Program-made: the position numbers and the translations under genes
The notes under the pieces: generated by a model
Database searches by the model: none
What the model saw: only the letters and a program-made list of their open reading frames with translations
What the model was told of the DNA's origin: nothing
In this document: positions 27,212-36,348 of the stretch, piece after piece
Numbering within the stretch: the first letter of the stretch is position 1
Layout: every line of letters begins with the position of its first letter
DNA from: Piscinibacter lacus
GTDB lineage: Bacteria; Pseudomonadota; Gammaproteobacteria; Burkholderiales; Burkholderiaceae_C
Length of the DNA: 64,000 nucleotides
Assembly (NCBI RefSeq): GCF_016735685.1
Contig: NZ_JAERRA010000002.1
Coordinates: 645,288 to 709,287, forward strand
Direction: 5' to 3'

Positions 27212-27323
27212 CGCGCAGGGCGAAGCCCGGTCGGGCGGCTTCGAGGGCAGGGAAAGGGCGCCGAGTATCCCGCCCCAGGCGGCCCGTGCCGGCCGCTGCG
27301 CGGAGAATGCCGCGATCACGCCC

Positions 27324-28694
27324 ATGCGCCCGTCCCACCCGCTACTCGATCCGGCCCGGCTGGAGGCCACCCTGGCCGCCGAGCGCGCCGCCTATGCCCA
27401 CGCCCATCCGCGCAGCCAGGCGGCGGCCCGGCAGGCCGAGGCCTCGCTGCTCTTCGGCCTGCCGCTGCACTGGATGCGCGACTGGGGCCTGCCCTTCCCG
27501 CTGCTCATCGAGCGCGCCGAAGGCGCGACCGTGCACACCCTGGACGGCCAGGCGCTCGACGATTTCTGCCTGGGCGACACCGCGGCCATGTTCGGCCACG
27601 CGCCGCCGGCCGTGGTGGCGGCGGTGCAGCGCCAGATCGCGCGCGGCAGCACGGCCATGCTGCCCAGCGAGGATGCCGCCGCCGTCGGCGCCCTGTTGCA
27701 GGCCCGCTTCGGCCTGCCGCAGTGGCAGTTCGCGCTGTCGGCCAGCGATGCCAACCGCTTCCTGCTGCGCTGGCTGCGCGCGGCCACCGGGCGACGGCGC
27801 CTGCTGGTCTTCGACGGCTGCTACCACGGCACGGTCGACGACTGCTTCGTCGACCTCGACGACGACGGCCGGCCGACCATGCGCCCCAGCCTGCTCGGCC
27901 AGGTGCAGGACCTGCGCGGCTCGACCACGGTGCTGCCCTTCAACGACCTGGACGCGCTGGAAGCCGCACTCGCCGAAGGCGATGTGGCCTGCCTGCTGGC
28001 CGAGCCCGCGCTGACCAATTGCGGCATGGTGCTGCCCGAGCCCGGCTTCTGGCCCGCCGCCCGCGCCCTGCTGGACCGGCACGAGGTGCCGCTGATCGCC
28101 GACGAGACCCACACCCTCAGCGCCGGGCCGGGCGGCTGGTGCCGCGCCCAGGGCCTGCGGCCCGACGCCCTGGTCGTCGGCAAGGCCCTGGGCAGCGGCC
28201 TGCCGGTGGCAGCCTACGGCTTCAGCGCGCGCTGGGCCGAAGCCGCCATGGTCGCCAAGCTGGCCGCGGCGCCCGGGCATTCCGGCATCGGCACCACGCT
28301 CAGCGGCCATCGGGCCGGCCTGGCCGCGATGCGCGCGACGCTGGAAACGCTGATGACCCCGGCCGTCTACGCCGGCATGCTGGCACGCGGCGCGCGTCTG
28401 GCCGACGGGCTGGAGCGGCTCATCGGCATCCGCGGCCTGCCCTGGTCCGTAAGCCGGCTGGGCGCACGCTGCGAGCTGCAATACGGCCCGCGCCCGCCGC
28501 GCAACGGTAAGGAAGCCGCCGCGCAGTTCGACGACCGCCTGGACGCCTGGCTGCACCTGGCCTTGCTCAACCGCGGCGTGCTGCTGACGCCCTTCCATTC
28601 CATGATGCTGATCAGCCCAGCGACCCAGGACGCGCAGGTCGACCACCTGCTCGATGCGCTGGACCAGGCCCTCGACACCCTTGCCGCGGCCTGA
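27324..28694 (+). CDS. PLP-dependent aminotransferase, class III
   Basis: Fold-type I PLP enzyme of 456 residues. DGCYHGTVDDCFVD is the cofactor-binding region, LIADETHTLSAGPGG holds the conserved Asp that contacts the pyridine ring, and the Schiff-base Lys is in VVGKALGSGLPVAAYG. These resemble glutamate-1-semialdehyde aminomutases and omega-aminotransferases, but the substrate cannot be read from sequence. The stop is 28 bp before egtB on the same strand, so the two are probably co-transcribed and functionally linked. Confidence 0.87.
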   Translation: MRPSHPLLDPARLEATLAAERAAYAHAHPRSQAAARQAEASLLFGLPLHWMRDWGLPFPLLIERAEGATVHTLDGQALDDFCLGDTAAMFGHAPPAVVAAVQRQIARGSTAMLPSEDAAAVGALLQARFGLPQWQFALSASDANRFLLRWLRAATGRRRLLVFDGCYHGTVDDCFVDLDDDGRPTMRPSLLGQVQDLRGSTTVLPFNDLDALEAALAEGDVACLLAEPALTNCGMVLPEPGFWPAARALLDRHEVPLIADETHTLSAGPGGWCRAQGLRPDALVVGKALGSGLPVAAYGFSARWAEAAMVAKLAAAPGHSGIGTTLSGHRAGLAAMRATLETLMTPAVYAGMLARGARLADGLERLIGIRGLPWSVSRLGARCELQYGPRPPRNGKEAAAQFDDRLDAWLHLALLNRGVLLTPFHSMMLISPATQDAQVDHLLDALDQALDTLAAA

Positions 28695-28722
28695 GCCGCG
28701 CCCCGAACAAGAACACGCCACC

Positions 28723-29943
28723 ATGAACGCCAGCACCGAATCGGCCCTGCTTCTCGCCACCGAGCGCCGGGCGCGCTATGCCGCCGTCCGAGCCCACAGC
28801 GAGGCCCTGGCCGAGCCGCTTTCGGCCGAGGACCAGTGCATCCAGTCCATGCCGGATGCCAGCCCGACCAAATGGCATCTGGCCCACACGAGCTGGTTCT
28901 TCGAGACCCTGCTGCTCAAGCCCCATGCGCCTGGCTACCGCACGCCCCACCCGGCCTATGCCAGCCTGTTCAATTCCTACTACGAGCAGCTCGGCCCGCG
29001 CCACCCGCGGCCGCAGCGCGGCCTGATCACCCGGCCCGACCTGGCCGAGGTGCGCGCCTACCGCGCGCATGTCGATGCCGCCATGGATGCGCTGCTGGCC
29101 GGGCCGCTGGATGCGGAACGCGCCTTCCTCGTCGAACTGGGCCTGCACCACGAGCAGCAGCATCAGGAGCTGCTGCAGACCGACATCCTGCATGCCCTGT
29201 CGATGAACCCGCTGCGGCCGGCCGCCCTGCCGCAGGCGCCGCGCGCCGCCGCGGCCGGGCAGCCCTTTGCGTGGATCGAGCAAGCCGGCGGCGAGGCCTG
29301 GATCGGCCATGCCGGCCCCGGCTTCGCCTACGACAACGAAAGCCCGCGCCATCCGCTGCGGCTTCAGCCCTACCGCCTGGGCAACCGCCTGGTCACCCAG
29401 GGCGAGTACCAGGCCTTCATCGCCGAGGGCGGCTACCGCCGGCCGGCTTTCTGGCTCAGCGACGGCTGGGCCACCGTGCAGGCCCAGGGCTGGACCGCGC
29501 CGGCCTACTGGCTGCCCGAGGGCGCCGACGGCCAGCCCGAAGGCATCTACACCCTGCGCGGCGTCGAGCCCTTCCGGCCCGAAGCCCCGGTGCTGCACCT
29601 GAGCTTCTACGAGGCCGCCGCCTATGCCGAATGGGCCGGCGCCCGCCTGCCGACCGAGGCCGAGTGGGAAGCCGCCGCCACCGGCCCGCAGGCCGCCGCA
29701 CTGCACCAACTGCATGGCGTGGCCTGGCAGTGGACCCGATCCAGCTACGACCCCTACCCCGGCTACCGCCCCTGGGCCGGCGCGGTCGGCGAATACAACG
29801 GCAAGTTCATGGTCAGCCAGCTTGTGCTGCGCGGCAGCAGCCTGGCCACCCCGCCCGGCCATGCGCGCGACAGCTACCGCAACTTCTTCCCGCCGGCCGC
29901 GCGCTGGCAGTTCAGCGGGCTGCGGCTGGCGCAGGACGCCTGA
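28723..29943 (+). CDS. egtB: Ergothioneine biosynthesis protein EgtB (sulfoxide synthase)
   Basis: Non-haem iron enzyme that joins a thiol (Cys or gamma-Glu-Cys) to hercynine with O2. The N-terminal DinB-like domain carries the three-His iron site: His55 in WHLAHTSWFF and His143/His147 in HHEQQHQEL. The C-terminal formylglycine-generating-like domain follows, ending GEYNGKFMVSQLVLRGSS and SYRNFFPPAARWQFSGLRLA. Length of 406 residues is normal for the proteobacterial type. EgtD, which makes hercynine and usually adjoins egtB, is not present: the next gene is convergent mnmA, 24 bp away. Confidence 0.93.
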   Translation: MNASTESALLLATERRARYAAVRAHSEALAEPLSAEDQCIQSMPDASPTKWHLAHTSWFFETLLLKPHAPGYRTPHPAYASLFNSYYEQLGPRHPRPQRGLITRPDLAEVRAYRAHVDAAMDALLAGPLDAERAFLVELGLHHEQQHQELLQTDILHALSMNPLRPAALPQAPRAAAAGQPFAWIEQAGGEAWIGHAGPGFAYDNESPRHPLRLQPYRLGNRLVTQGEYQAFIAEGGYRRPAFWLSDGWATVQAQGWTAPAYWLPEGADGQPEGIYTLRGVEPFRPEAPVLHLSFYEAAAYAEWAGARLPTEAEWEAAATGPQAAALHQLHGVAWQWTRSSYDPYPGYRPWAGAVGEYNGKFMVSQLVLRGSSLATPPGHARDSYRNFFPPAARWQFSGLRLAQDA

Positions 29944-29967
29944 GGCAGGCGGGGTGCGGGGCGGGGC

Positions 29968-31119
29968 TCAGGCCGCCGCGTCGATGAAGCCCCCGCCCAG
30001 GCAGACCTCGCCGTCATACAGCACAGCCGACTGGCCGGGCGTGACGGCCCACTGGGCTTCGGGGAAGTCGAGGGCAAAGCCCTCGCGGGCCGGGCGCTCG
30101 CCGGCCGCGGGCAGGGTGGCCGGCTGAAAGTGGCAGGCGGCGTCGGCTTGGCGGTAGCGGGTCTTGGCGGCCAGGCGGGCGCCGGCTGGCGGCGGCTCGC
30201 CGGCCACCCAGCTCGGCGCGTCGGCCTGCAAGCTGTGCTGCTGCAACCAGGGGTGGGTGTGGCCTTGCACGATGAGCAGGGTGTTGCGCGCCAGGTCCTT
30301 GCGGGCGACGAACCAGGCTTCATGGTCACCGCCGCCGCGCGGCGCGCCCTTCTCCTTGACGCCGCCGATGCCGATGCCCTTGCGCTGGCCCAGGGTGTAG
30401 AAGCTCAGGCCGACATGCTCGCCCAGGCGGCGGCCGCGGTCGTCGACGATGGGGCCGGGCTGGTTGGCCAGGTAGCGGTTGAGGAAGTCGCGGAAGGGCC
30501 GCTCGCCGATGAAGCAGATGCCGGTCGAGTCCTTCTTCTTCGCGTTGGGCAGGCCGATCTCGGCGGCGAGGCGGCGCACCTCGGTCTTGGGCAGCTCGCC
30601 GACCGGAAAGAGGGTGCGTGCGAGCTGGGCCTGGTTCAGGCGGTGCAGGAAGTAGCTCTGGTCCTTGAGCGGGTCCAGGCCCTTCAGCAGCTCATGACGG
30701 CCGCTGGCCGGGTTGCGGCGCACGCGGGCATAGTGACCCGTGGCAATGGTCTCGGCGCCCAGGGCCAGGGCATGGTCGAGGAAGGCCTTGAACTTGATCT
30801 CGGCATTGCAGAGCACGTCGGGATTGGGCGTGCGGCCGGCGGCGTACTCGCGCAGGAAGTCGGCGAAGACGCGGTCCTTGTAGTCGGCCGCGAAGTTCAC
30901 ATGCTCGATGTCGATGCCGATCACGTCGGCCACGCTGGCTGCGTCCAGCCAGTCCTGGCGTGAGGTGCAGTGCTCGGAATCGTCGTCGTCCTCCCAGTTC
31001 TTCATGAACAGGCCGACGACCTCATGGCCCTGCTGCTTGAGCAGCCAGGCGCTGACGGCGGAATCGACACCACCTGAAAGGCCGACGACGATACGGCGCT
31101 TAGAACCCGCCGGGCTCAT
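29968..31119 (-). CDS. mnmA: tRNA-specific 2-thiouridylase
   Basis: Thiolates U34 in the wobble position of tRNAs for Lys, Glu and Gln. The 383-residue protein has the PP-loop SGGVDS (15-20), the catalytic cysteines Cys104 in [12 protein letters not shown] and Cys202 in [12 protein letters not shown], and the LKDQSYFL motif. All expected residues are present. Its start overlaps the stop of the Nudix gene (ATGA), so the pair is translationally coupled. Confidence 0.97.
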   Translation of the reverse strand: MSPAGSKRRIVVGLSGGVDSAVSAWLLKQQGHEVVGLFMKNWEDDDDSEHCTSRQDWLDAASVADVIGIDIEHVNFAADYKDRVFADFLREYAAGRTPNPDVLCNAEIKFKAFLDHALALGAETIATGHYARVRRNPASGRHELLKGLDPLKDQSYFLHRLNQAQLARTLFPVGELPKTEVRRLAAEIGLPNAKKKDSTGICFIGERPFRDFLNRYLANQPGPIVDDRGRRLGEHVGLSFYTLGQRKGIGIGGVKEKGAPRGGGDHEAWFVARKDLARNTLLIVQGHTHPWLQQHSLQADAPSWVAGEPPPAGARLAAKTRYRQADAACHFQPATLPAAGERPAREGFALDFPEAQWAVTPGQSAVLYDGEVCLGGGFIDAAA

Positions 31120-31640
31120 GCGCTGAGCCCCTCGCCGGCCGGTGGCAGCGGCGCCATGTAGAGGCTGGCATCGGCCCAGACAGCGTCCAGCGGCAGGTGG
31201 CGGCCGGCCAGGTGGGCCTCGATGCTCTGCTGCACCATGGGGCTGCGGTGGCGCTCGGGGCAGGCGCGCAGCTCGTCGATCGTCATCCACAGGGTGCGGA
31301 CGATGCCGGTGTCGAGCGCGCGCGCCGGGTCGGCCTCGCCGACCCGGCCGACGAAGGAGAAGCGCAGATAGGTCACATCCTGCTGCCGCGCCGGGCGCTG
31401 GAAACGCGCCAGGCAGACCGGCAGCAGCGCGGTGGGCGTGAAGACGCGGGCGGTCTCCTCCAGCACCTCGCGGACGACGGCTTCATGCAGCGACTCGCCC
31501 GGGTCCAGGTGGCCGGCGGGGTTGTTCAGGCGCAGGCCCTCGGGGGTGTGCTCCTCGACCAGCAGGAAGCGGCCGCCGTCCTCGATGACGGCAGCGACGG
31601 TGACATTGGGGCTCCAGCGGGCGGGGACAGCGGCGTTCAT
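31116..31640 (-). CDS. Nudix hydrolase (NudJ-like)
   Basis: Hydrolase of nucleoside diphosphate-linked compounds, 174 residues. The Nudix box [20 protein letters not shown] matches GX5EX7REUXEE; the normal Gly after EEx is Ala here, as in several phosphatase-type members such as NudJ. The neighbouring position before mnmA is common in betaproteobacteria and matches E. coli, where nudJ lies beside mnmA. NudJ hydrolyses HMP-PP and nucleoside triphosphates; assignment is by similarity and context. Confidence 0.88.
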   Translation of the reverse strand: MNAAVPARWSPNVTVAAVIEDGGRFLLVEEHTPEGLRLNNPAGHLDPGESLHEAVVREVLEETARVFTPTALLPVCLARFQRPARQQDVTYLRFSFVGRVGEADPARALDTGIVRTLWMTIDELRACPERHRSPMVQQSIEAHLAGRHLPLDAVWADASLYMAPLPPAGEGLSA

Positions 31641-32002
31641 CCCCGGATTGTCGGCCCGCCGGCCGCTGGGCTGCGGCGCTCCGGTCTGGCACGTCCCGCC
31701 GGGCCGGGCCAGGGACAGGGGCCGCTGCCCCCGCCCTGCGGCCTGCGCCGGACGCCCGGGCCGGCACGGCCGCAGCCTCGCCCTCGCGGCCGCGGCCCGG
31801 AACTTGCCAACGGGCGAACGGTTTGCGCAAAACAACACGGACCGACCCAAAACAGGACACATTGTGTAAGCTGCGCGCCGCCAAGGCCCTGCCCCACGCA
31901 GGGCCTCGTGTCGCGCAGGCCGCAAGGTCCCGCAACGCTCGAATTCATTTCTGCCCTTGAACGAGGCCGCACACAAGTCGGCCCCTGCCCGGAGGAATCC
32001 CC
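31641..32002. other. Intergenic region upstream of pntAA, probable promoter region
   Basis: The 362-bp gap between the divergent nudJ-like and pntAA genes is the longest non-coding stretch in the window. Most of it is very GC-rich, but about 31800-31870 is AT-richer and likely contains the promoters. It contains a perfect 10-bp palindrome, TTTGCGCAAA at 31822-31831, which could be an operator. No convincing -35/-10 pair, tRNA or riboswitch was recognised. A strong SD (GGAGG) precedes pntAA. Confidence 0.5.
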
Positions 32003-33136
32003 ATGCTGATCGGAGTGCCCGCGGAAACGTCCGCAGGCGAAACCCGGGTTGCCGTCACCCCCGAGACGGCCAAGAAGCTCATTGCCCAGGGTCACCGCAT
32101 CCGGCTGCAGTCCGGCGCGGGCGTGGCCGCCAGCGCCACCGATGCAGCCTATGCCGCCGTCGGCGTGGAGATCAGCGATGCCGCCGGTGCGCTCGGCGCC
32201 GAACTCGTGCTCAAGGTCCGCTCGCCCTCGGCGGAGGAACTGCCGCTGATGCAGTCCGGCGCCGCGCTGGTGGGCATGCTCGATCCCTTCCACAAGCCTG
32301 GCCTGCAGGCGCTCACCGACGCCAAGCTCACCGCCTTCGCGCTGGAAGCCGCCCCGCGCACCACCCGCGCGCAGAGCATGGACGTGCTGTCCTCCCAGGC
32401 CAACATCGCCGGCTACAAGGCCGTGATGATGGCGGTTGACCAGTACCAGCGACTCTTCCCCATGCTGATGACGGCGGCCGGCACCATCAAGGCCGCGCGC
32501 GTCGTGATCCTGGGCGTGGGCGTGGCGGGCCTGCAAGCCATTGCCACGGCCAAGCGCTTGGGCGCGGTGATCGAGGCCTCGGACGTGCGGCCCTCCGTCA
32601 AGGAGCAGGTCGAGTCGCTGGGCGCGAAGTTCATCGACGTGCCCTACGAGACGGCCGAGGAGAAGGAAGCCGCCGAGGGCGTGGGCGGCTATGCGCGCCC
32701 CATGCCGCAGAGCTGGCTGGACCGCCAGAAGGCCGAGGTCGCCAAGCGCGTGGCCCAGGCCGATGTGGTGATCTCCACCGCGCTGATCCCGGGCCGCGCC
32801 GCGCCGACGCTGATCACCGCCGAGATGGTGCAGAGCATGAAGCCGGGCTCGGTGATCGTCGACCTGGCCGCAGGCCGTGGCGCCGACGGCGTGGGCGGCA
32901 ACTGCCCGCTGACCGAGGCCGGGCAGACGGTGGTCAAGCACGGCGTGACGCTGATCGGCGAGACCAATCTGCCGGCCCGCGTGGCGGCCGACAGCTCGGC
33001 CCTCTATGCGCGCAATGTGCTGGACTTCCTGAAGCTCGTGCTGTCCAAGGACGCCAGCGCGCTGACGGTGGACCTGGAGGACGACATCGTCAAGGCCTGC
33101 CTGATGTGCCGCGACGGGCAACTGCTGCGCAACTGA
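32003..33136 (+). CDS. pntAA: NAD(P) transhydrogenase alpha subunit, part 1
   Basis: The soluble NAD(H)-binding domain I of the proton-translocating transhydrogenase, 377 residues. It starts [20 protein letters not shown] and has the dinucleotide motif [21 protein letters not shown], both typical of the AlaDH/PNT family. In this split-alpha form the membrane part is a separate short gene (pntAB at 33538). Uniquely here, panD lies between the two parts. The operon couples NADH-dependent reduction of NADP+ to the proton gradient. Confidence 0.95.
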   Translation: MLIGVPAETSAGETRVAVTPETAKKLIAQGHRIRLQSGAGVAASATDAAYAAVGVEISDAAGALGAELVLKVRSPSAEELPLMQSGAALVGMLDPFHKPGLQALTDAKLTAFALEAAPRTTRAQSMDVLSSQANIAGYKAVMMAVDQYQRLFPMLMTAAGTIKAARVVILGVGVAGLQAIATAKRLGAVIEASDVRPSVKEQVESLGAKFIDVPYETAEEKEAAEGVGGYARPMPQSWLDRQKAEVAKRVAQADVVISTALIPGRAAPTLITAEMVQSMKPGSVIVDLAAGRGADGVGGNCPLTEAGQTVVKHGVTLIGETNLPARVAADSSALYARNVLDFLKLVLSKDASALTVDLEDDIVKACLMCRDGQLLRN

Positions 33137-33152
33137 GCCGTCGATCCCGCCC

Positions 33153-33515
33153 ATGCAACGCCTGATGCTGCGCGCCAAGCTGCACCGCGCCACCGTGACG
33201 GAGGCCGACCTCCATTACGAGGGCTCCTGCGGCATCGACAGCGAGCTGCTGGCCGCGGCCGACATGCGCGAGTTCGAGCAGATCGAGCTCTACAACATCC
33301 ACAACGGCGAGCGCTTCTCGACCTACATCATTCCCGCGCCGGCCGGCTCGGGCGTGATCTCGCTCAACGGTGCGGCGGCCCGCAAGGCCCAGGTCGGTGA
33401 TCTGCTGATCATCTGCACCTACGCACCGATGAGCGAGGACGAGGTCGCGGGCCACAAGCCCAAAGTTGTGCTGCTCGATGCGGGCAACCGCATCGGCCAG
33501 ATCCGCAAGTTCTGA
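33153..33515 (+). CDS. panD: Aspartate 1-decarboxylase
   Basis: Makes beta-alanine from aspartate for pantothenate synthesis. The 120-residue pro-enzyme matches E. coli PanD closely at [20 protein letters not shown]; self-cleavage is expected between Gly24 and Ser25 to make the pyruvoyl group. [28 protein letters not shown] and the Tyr22 region are conserved. It starts 16 bp after pntAA and ends 22 bp before pntAB, in the same direction, so it is embedded in the transhydrogenase operon. Confidence 0.96.
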   Translation: MQRLMLRAKLHRATVTEADLHYEGSCGIDSELLAAADMREFEQIELYNIHNGERFSTYIIPAPAGSGVISLNGAAARKAQVGDLLIICTYAPMSEDEVAGHKPKVVLLDAGNRIGQIRKF

Positions 33516-33537
33516 GATTCCGCCAGGAGACCCCCCC

Positions 33538-33858
33538 ATGGACGCCGTCAGTCCGACCCTGCTCAACCTCGTCATCTTCGTGCTGGCCATCTACGTGGGC
33601 TACCACGTGGTCTGGACCGTCACACCCGCCCTGCACACGCCGCTGATGGCGGTGACCAATGCCATCTCGGCCATCGTCATCGTCGGTGCCATGCTGGCTG
33701 CGGCCCTCACCGAGACCGTGCTCGGCCAGACCATGGGCGTGCTCGCCGTGGCGCTGGCGGCGGTGAATGTCTTCGGCGGCTTCCTCGTGACCCGCCGCAT
33801 GCTGGAAATGTTCAAGAAGAAAGAGCGTCCCGCCAAGGCCGCCGAAGGGAAGCACTGA
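33538..33858 (+). CDS. pntAB: NAD(P) transhydrogenase alpha subunit, part 2 (membrane)
   Basis: Small inner-membrane subunit of 106 residues with three hydrophobic segments: LVIFVLAIYVGYHVVWTV, MAVTNAISAIVIVGAMLAAA and MGVLAVALAAVNVFGGFLV, followed by RRMLEMFKKKE. This corresponds to the C-terminal membrane part of a fused PntA. The stop is 2 bp before pntB. Confidence 0.94.
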   Translation: MDAVSPTLLNLVIFVLAIYVGYHVVWTVTPALHTPLMAVTNAISAIVIVGAMLAAALTETVLGQTMGVLAVALAAVNVFGGFLVTRRMLEMFKKKERPAKAAEGKH

Positions 33859-33860
33859 CC

Positions 33861-35297
33861 ATGAGCCTGAACCTCGTCGTTTTCCTCTACCTGGTCGCCT
33901 CGGTCTGCTTCATCCAGGCCCTCAAGGGCCTGTCGCACCCGACGACCTCGATCCGCGGCAATGCCTTCGGCATGGCCGGCATGACGATCGCCGTGCTCAC
34001 CACGGCCGCGCTGATCTTGCAGCAGCTCGGCCAGCAACCCGACAGCGCGGCCGGCGGCCTGCCCTATGTGCTGGCGGCCCTGGTCGTCGGCGGCGGCGCC
34101 GGCGCGGTGATGGCCAAGCGCGTCGAGATGACCAAGATGCCCGAGCTGGTGGCCTTCATGCACAGCATGATCGGCCTGGCCGCGGTCTTCATCGCCGTGG
34201 CCGCCGTGGCCGAGCCCTGGGCCTTCGGCATCGCCGCCAAGGGCGTGGCGATTCCCTTCGGCAACAAGCTGGAGCTCTTCCTGGGTGCGGCCATCGGTGC
34301 CATCACCTTCAGCGGCTCGGTCATCGCCTTCGGCAAGCTCAGCGGCAAGTACAAGTTCCGCCTCTTCCAGGGCGCGCCGGTCACCTTCGGCGGCCAGCAC
34401 ATGCTCAACCTGGGGCTGGGCCTGGCGATGCTGGGCCTGGGCGTGGGCTTTGCGGTGACGGAAAGCTGGCCGATGTTCTTCGTCATGCTGGCGATCGCCT
34501 TCGTGCTGGGCGTGCTGATCATCATCCCGATCGGCGGGGCCGACATGCCGGTGGTGGTGTCCATGCTCAACAGCTATTCGGGCTGGGCGGCGGCGGGCAT
34601 CGGCTTCTCGCTGAACAACTCCATGCTGATCATTGCCGGTTCGCTGGTGGGCAGCTCGGGCGCGATCCTGAGCTACATCATGTGCAAGGCGATGAACCGG
34701 TCGTTCTTCAACGTGATCCTGGGCGGCTTCGGCGGGGATGCCACGGCAGCCGCCGGCGGCGCCCAGCAGCAGCGCAGCGTCAAGAGCGGCAGCGCCGACG
34801 ACGCGGCCTTCATCATGGGCAATGCCGAGACGGTCATCATCGTCCCCGGCTACGGCCTGGCGGTGGCACGCGCCCAGCATGCGGTGAAGGAGCTGGCGCA
34901 CAAGCTGGTGGCCAAGGGCGTGACGGTGAAGTACGCCATCCACCCGGTCGCCGGGCGGATGCCGGGTCACATGAACGTGCTGCTGGCCGAGGCCGAGGTG
35001 CCCTACGACCAGGTCTTCGAGATGGAAGACATCAACGGCGAGTTCGGCCAGGCCGATGTGGCCATCATCCTGGGCGCCAACGACGTGGTGAACCCCGCGG
35101 CCCTGACCAAGGGCAGCCCGATCTACGGCATGCCCATCCTGGAGGCCTACAAGGCCAAGACGGTGATCGTGAACAAGCGCTCCATGGCCGCCGGCTATGC
35201 GGGCCTGGACAACGAGCTGTTCTACATGGACAAGACCATGATGGTCTTCGGCGATGCCAAGAAGGTCGTCGAGGAGATGGTCAAGGCGGTGGAGTGA
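33861..35297 (+). CDS. pntB: NAD(P) transhydrogenase beta subunit
   Basis: Membrane and NADP(H)-binding subunit of 478 residues. The N-terminal half has about nine membrane segments, including HPTTSIRGNAFGMAGMTIA; the C-terminal half is domain III with IVPGYGLAVARAQHAVKELA, HPVAGRMPGHMNVLLAEA and GANDVVNPAALTKGSPIYGM. All are normal for PntB. The operon ends in an intrinsic terminator at 35343-35365. Confidence 0.97.
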   Translation: MSLNLVVFLYLVASVCFIQALKGLSHPTTSIRGNAFGMAGMTIAVLTTAALILQQLGQQPDSAAGGLPYVLAALVVGGGAGAVMAKRVEMTKMPELVAFMHSMIGLAAVFIAVAAVAEPWAFGIAAKGVAIPFGNKLELFLGAAIGAITFSGSVIAFGKLSGKYKFRLFQGAPVTFGGQHMLNLGLGLAMLGLGVGFAVTESWPMFFVMLAIAFVLGVLIIIPIGGADMPVVVSMLNSYSGWAAAGIGFSLNNSMLIIAGSLVGSSGAILSYIMCKAMNRSFFNVILGGFGGDATAAAGGAQQQRSVKSGSADDAAFIMGNAETVIIVPGYGLAVARAQHAVKELAHKLVAKGVTVKYAIHPVAGRMPGHMNVLLAEAEVPYDQVFEMEDINGEFGQADVAIILGANDVVNPAALTKGSPIYGMPILEAYKAKTVIVNKRSMAAGYAGLDNELFYMDKTMMVFGDAKKVVEEMVKAVE

Positions 35298-35342
35298 GTT
35301 CCACCCGGCCGGGCCCCGCGCCCGGCCGAGGCACCCGCGCAG

Positions 35343-35365
35343 ACGCCTCCTCCGGGAGGCGTTTT
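35343..35365 (+). terminator. Intrinsic terminator after pntB
   Basis: Eight-bp stem ACGCCTCC/GGAGGCGT with a TCCG loop followed by TTTT, 45 bp after the pntB stop. Confidence 0.85.
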
Positions 35366-35481
35366 GCATGGTGCCGCCGGGCTTCCCCCCGGGGGGCTCG
35401 TGAGCTTTTCCCGCAGCCATCGGCCCGCCGCTGCGTAGCCTGCCGCAGGCCCGCAATGCCGCGGGACCGAAGGCGGACGGG

Positions 35482-36348
35482 ATGATCGAACTGGATGGAA
35501 TGCAGGTGCGCTTCGGCCGCTTCATGGCGGTCGAGTCGCTGAGCCTGAGCGTGCCCGCGGGCGAGCTCTTCGGCTTCCTCGGCCCGAACGGCGCCGGCAA
35601 GACGACGACGATGCGCGTGCTCAGCGGCGCGCTGCGCGCCAGCGCCGGCCGGGTGCGGGTGGCCGGCTGCGAGCTGCCGCGCGAGCTGGCCCGGCTCAAG
35701 CCGCGCATGGCCTGCGTGCCCGATGTGGACACGCACTACGAGGACCTCAGCGCGCGCGAGAACCTGCGGCTCTTCGCCCGGCTCTACGGCGTCGACCCGC
35801 GCGCGGTGGACACCTGGCTGGCGCGGGTCGAGCTGAGCGAGGCCGCCGACCTCAAGGTGCGCAGCTACTCGCGCGGCATGAAGAAGAAGCTGCTGATCGC
35901 GCGCGAGCTGATGCATGCACCGCAAATCATCTTCCTCGACGAGCCCACCGCCCACCTCGACCGCCACTCCGTCAGCCGCGTGCATGCCCTGCTGCGCGAG
36001 CAGGTGGCCGAAGGCCGCACCGTCTTCCTGACCACCCACGACATGGACGAGGTCGAGGCCCTGTGCGACCGGGTGGCCCTGATCGCCCACGGCCGCCTGC
36101 TGGCCTGCGACACGCCGGCCCGGCTGATCGCCCGCCATGCGCAGCGCTGGTGCGAGGTGCAGTACGAAAGCGAGGGCCGCAGCCAGCGCCTGAGCCTGCG
36201 CATGGACGACGATGCCGAGCGCGAGCAGCTCGCCAGCCTGCTGCGCACGCATCCGCACCTGCGCATGCACACCCGCGAGCCGGCCTTCGAGGAGGTCTTC
36301 CGCAGCCTGACGGCCGCTGCCACCGCCGCGCGCGGGGTGCCGGCATGA
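35482..36348 (+). CDS. ABC transporter ATP-binding protein (ABC-2 type)
   Basis: ATPase subunit of 288 residues. Walker A is GPNGAGKT (34-41), the signature region is YSRGMKKK (129-136) and Walker B is IIFLDEPTAHLD (149-160), with the switch His in LTTHDMDE. Such proteins pair with an ABC-2 permease, which follows immediately (4 bp overlap). The final ~60 residues, as in NatA/CcmA-like ATPases, form a non-conserved extension. The exported substrate is unknown. Confidence 0.92.
   Translation: MIELDGMQVRFGRFMAVESLSLSVPAGELFGFLGPNGAGKTTTMRVLSGALRASAGRVRVAGCELPRELARLKPRMACVPDVDTHYEDLSARENLRLFARLYGVDPRAVDTWLARVELSEAADLKVRSYSRGMKKKLLIARELMHAPQIIFLDEPTAHLDRHSVSRVHALLREQVAEGRTVFLTTHDMDEVEALCDRVALIAHGRLLACDTPARLIARHAQRWCEVQYESEGRSQRLSLRMDDDAEREQLASLLRTHPHLRMHTREPAFEEVFRSLTAAATAARGVPA

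Noticed and set aside
33600..35732. Long antisense frame across pntAB and pntB
   Set aside because: Low-complexity His/Asp-rich translation; pnt genes on the other strand are unmistakable.
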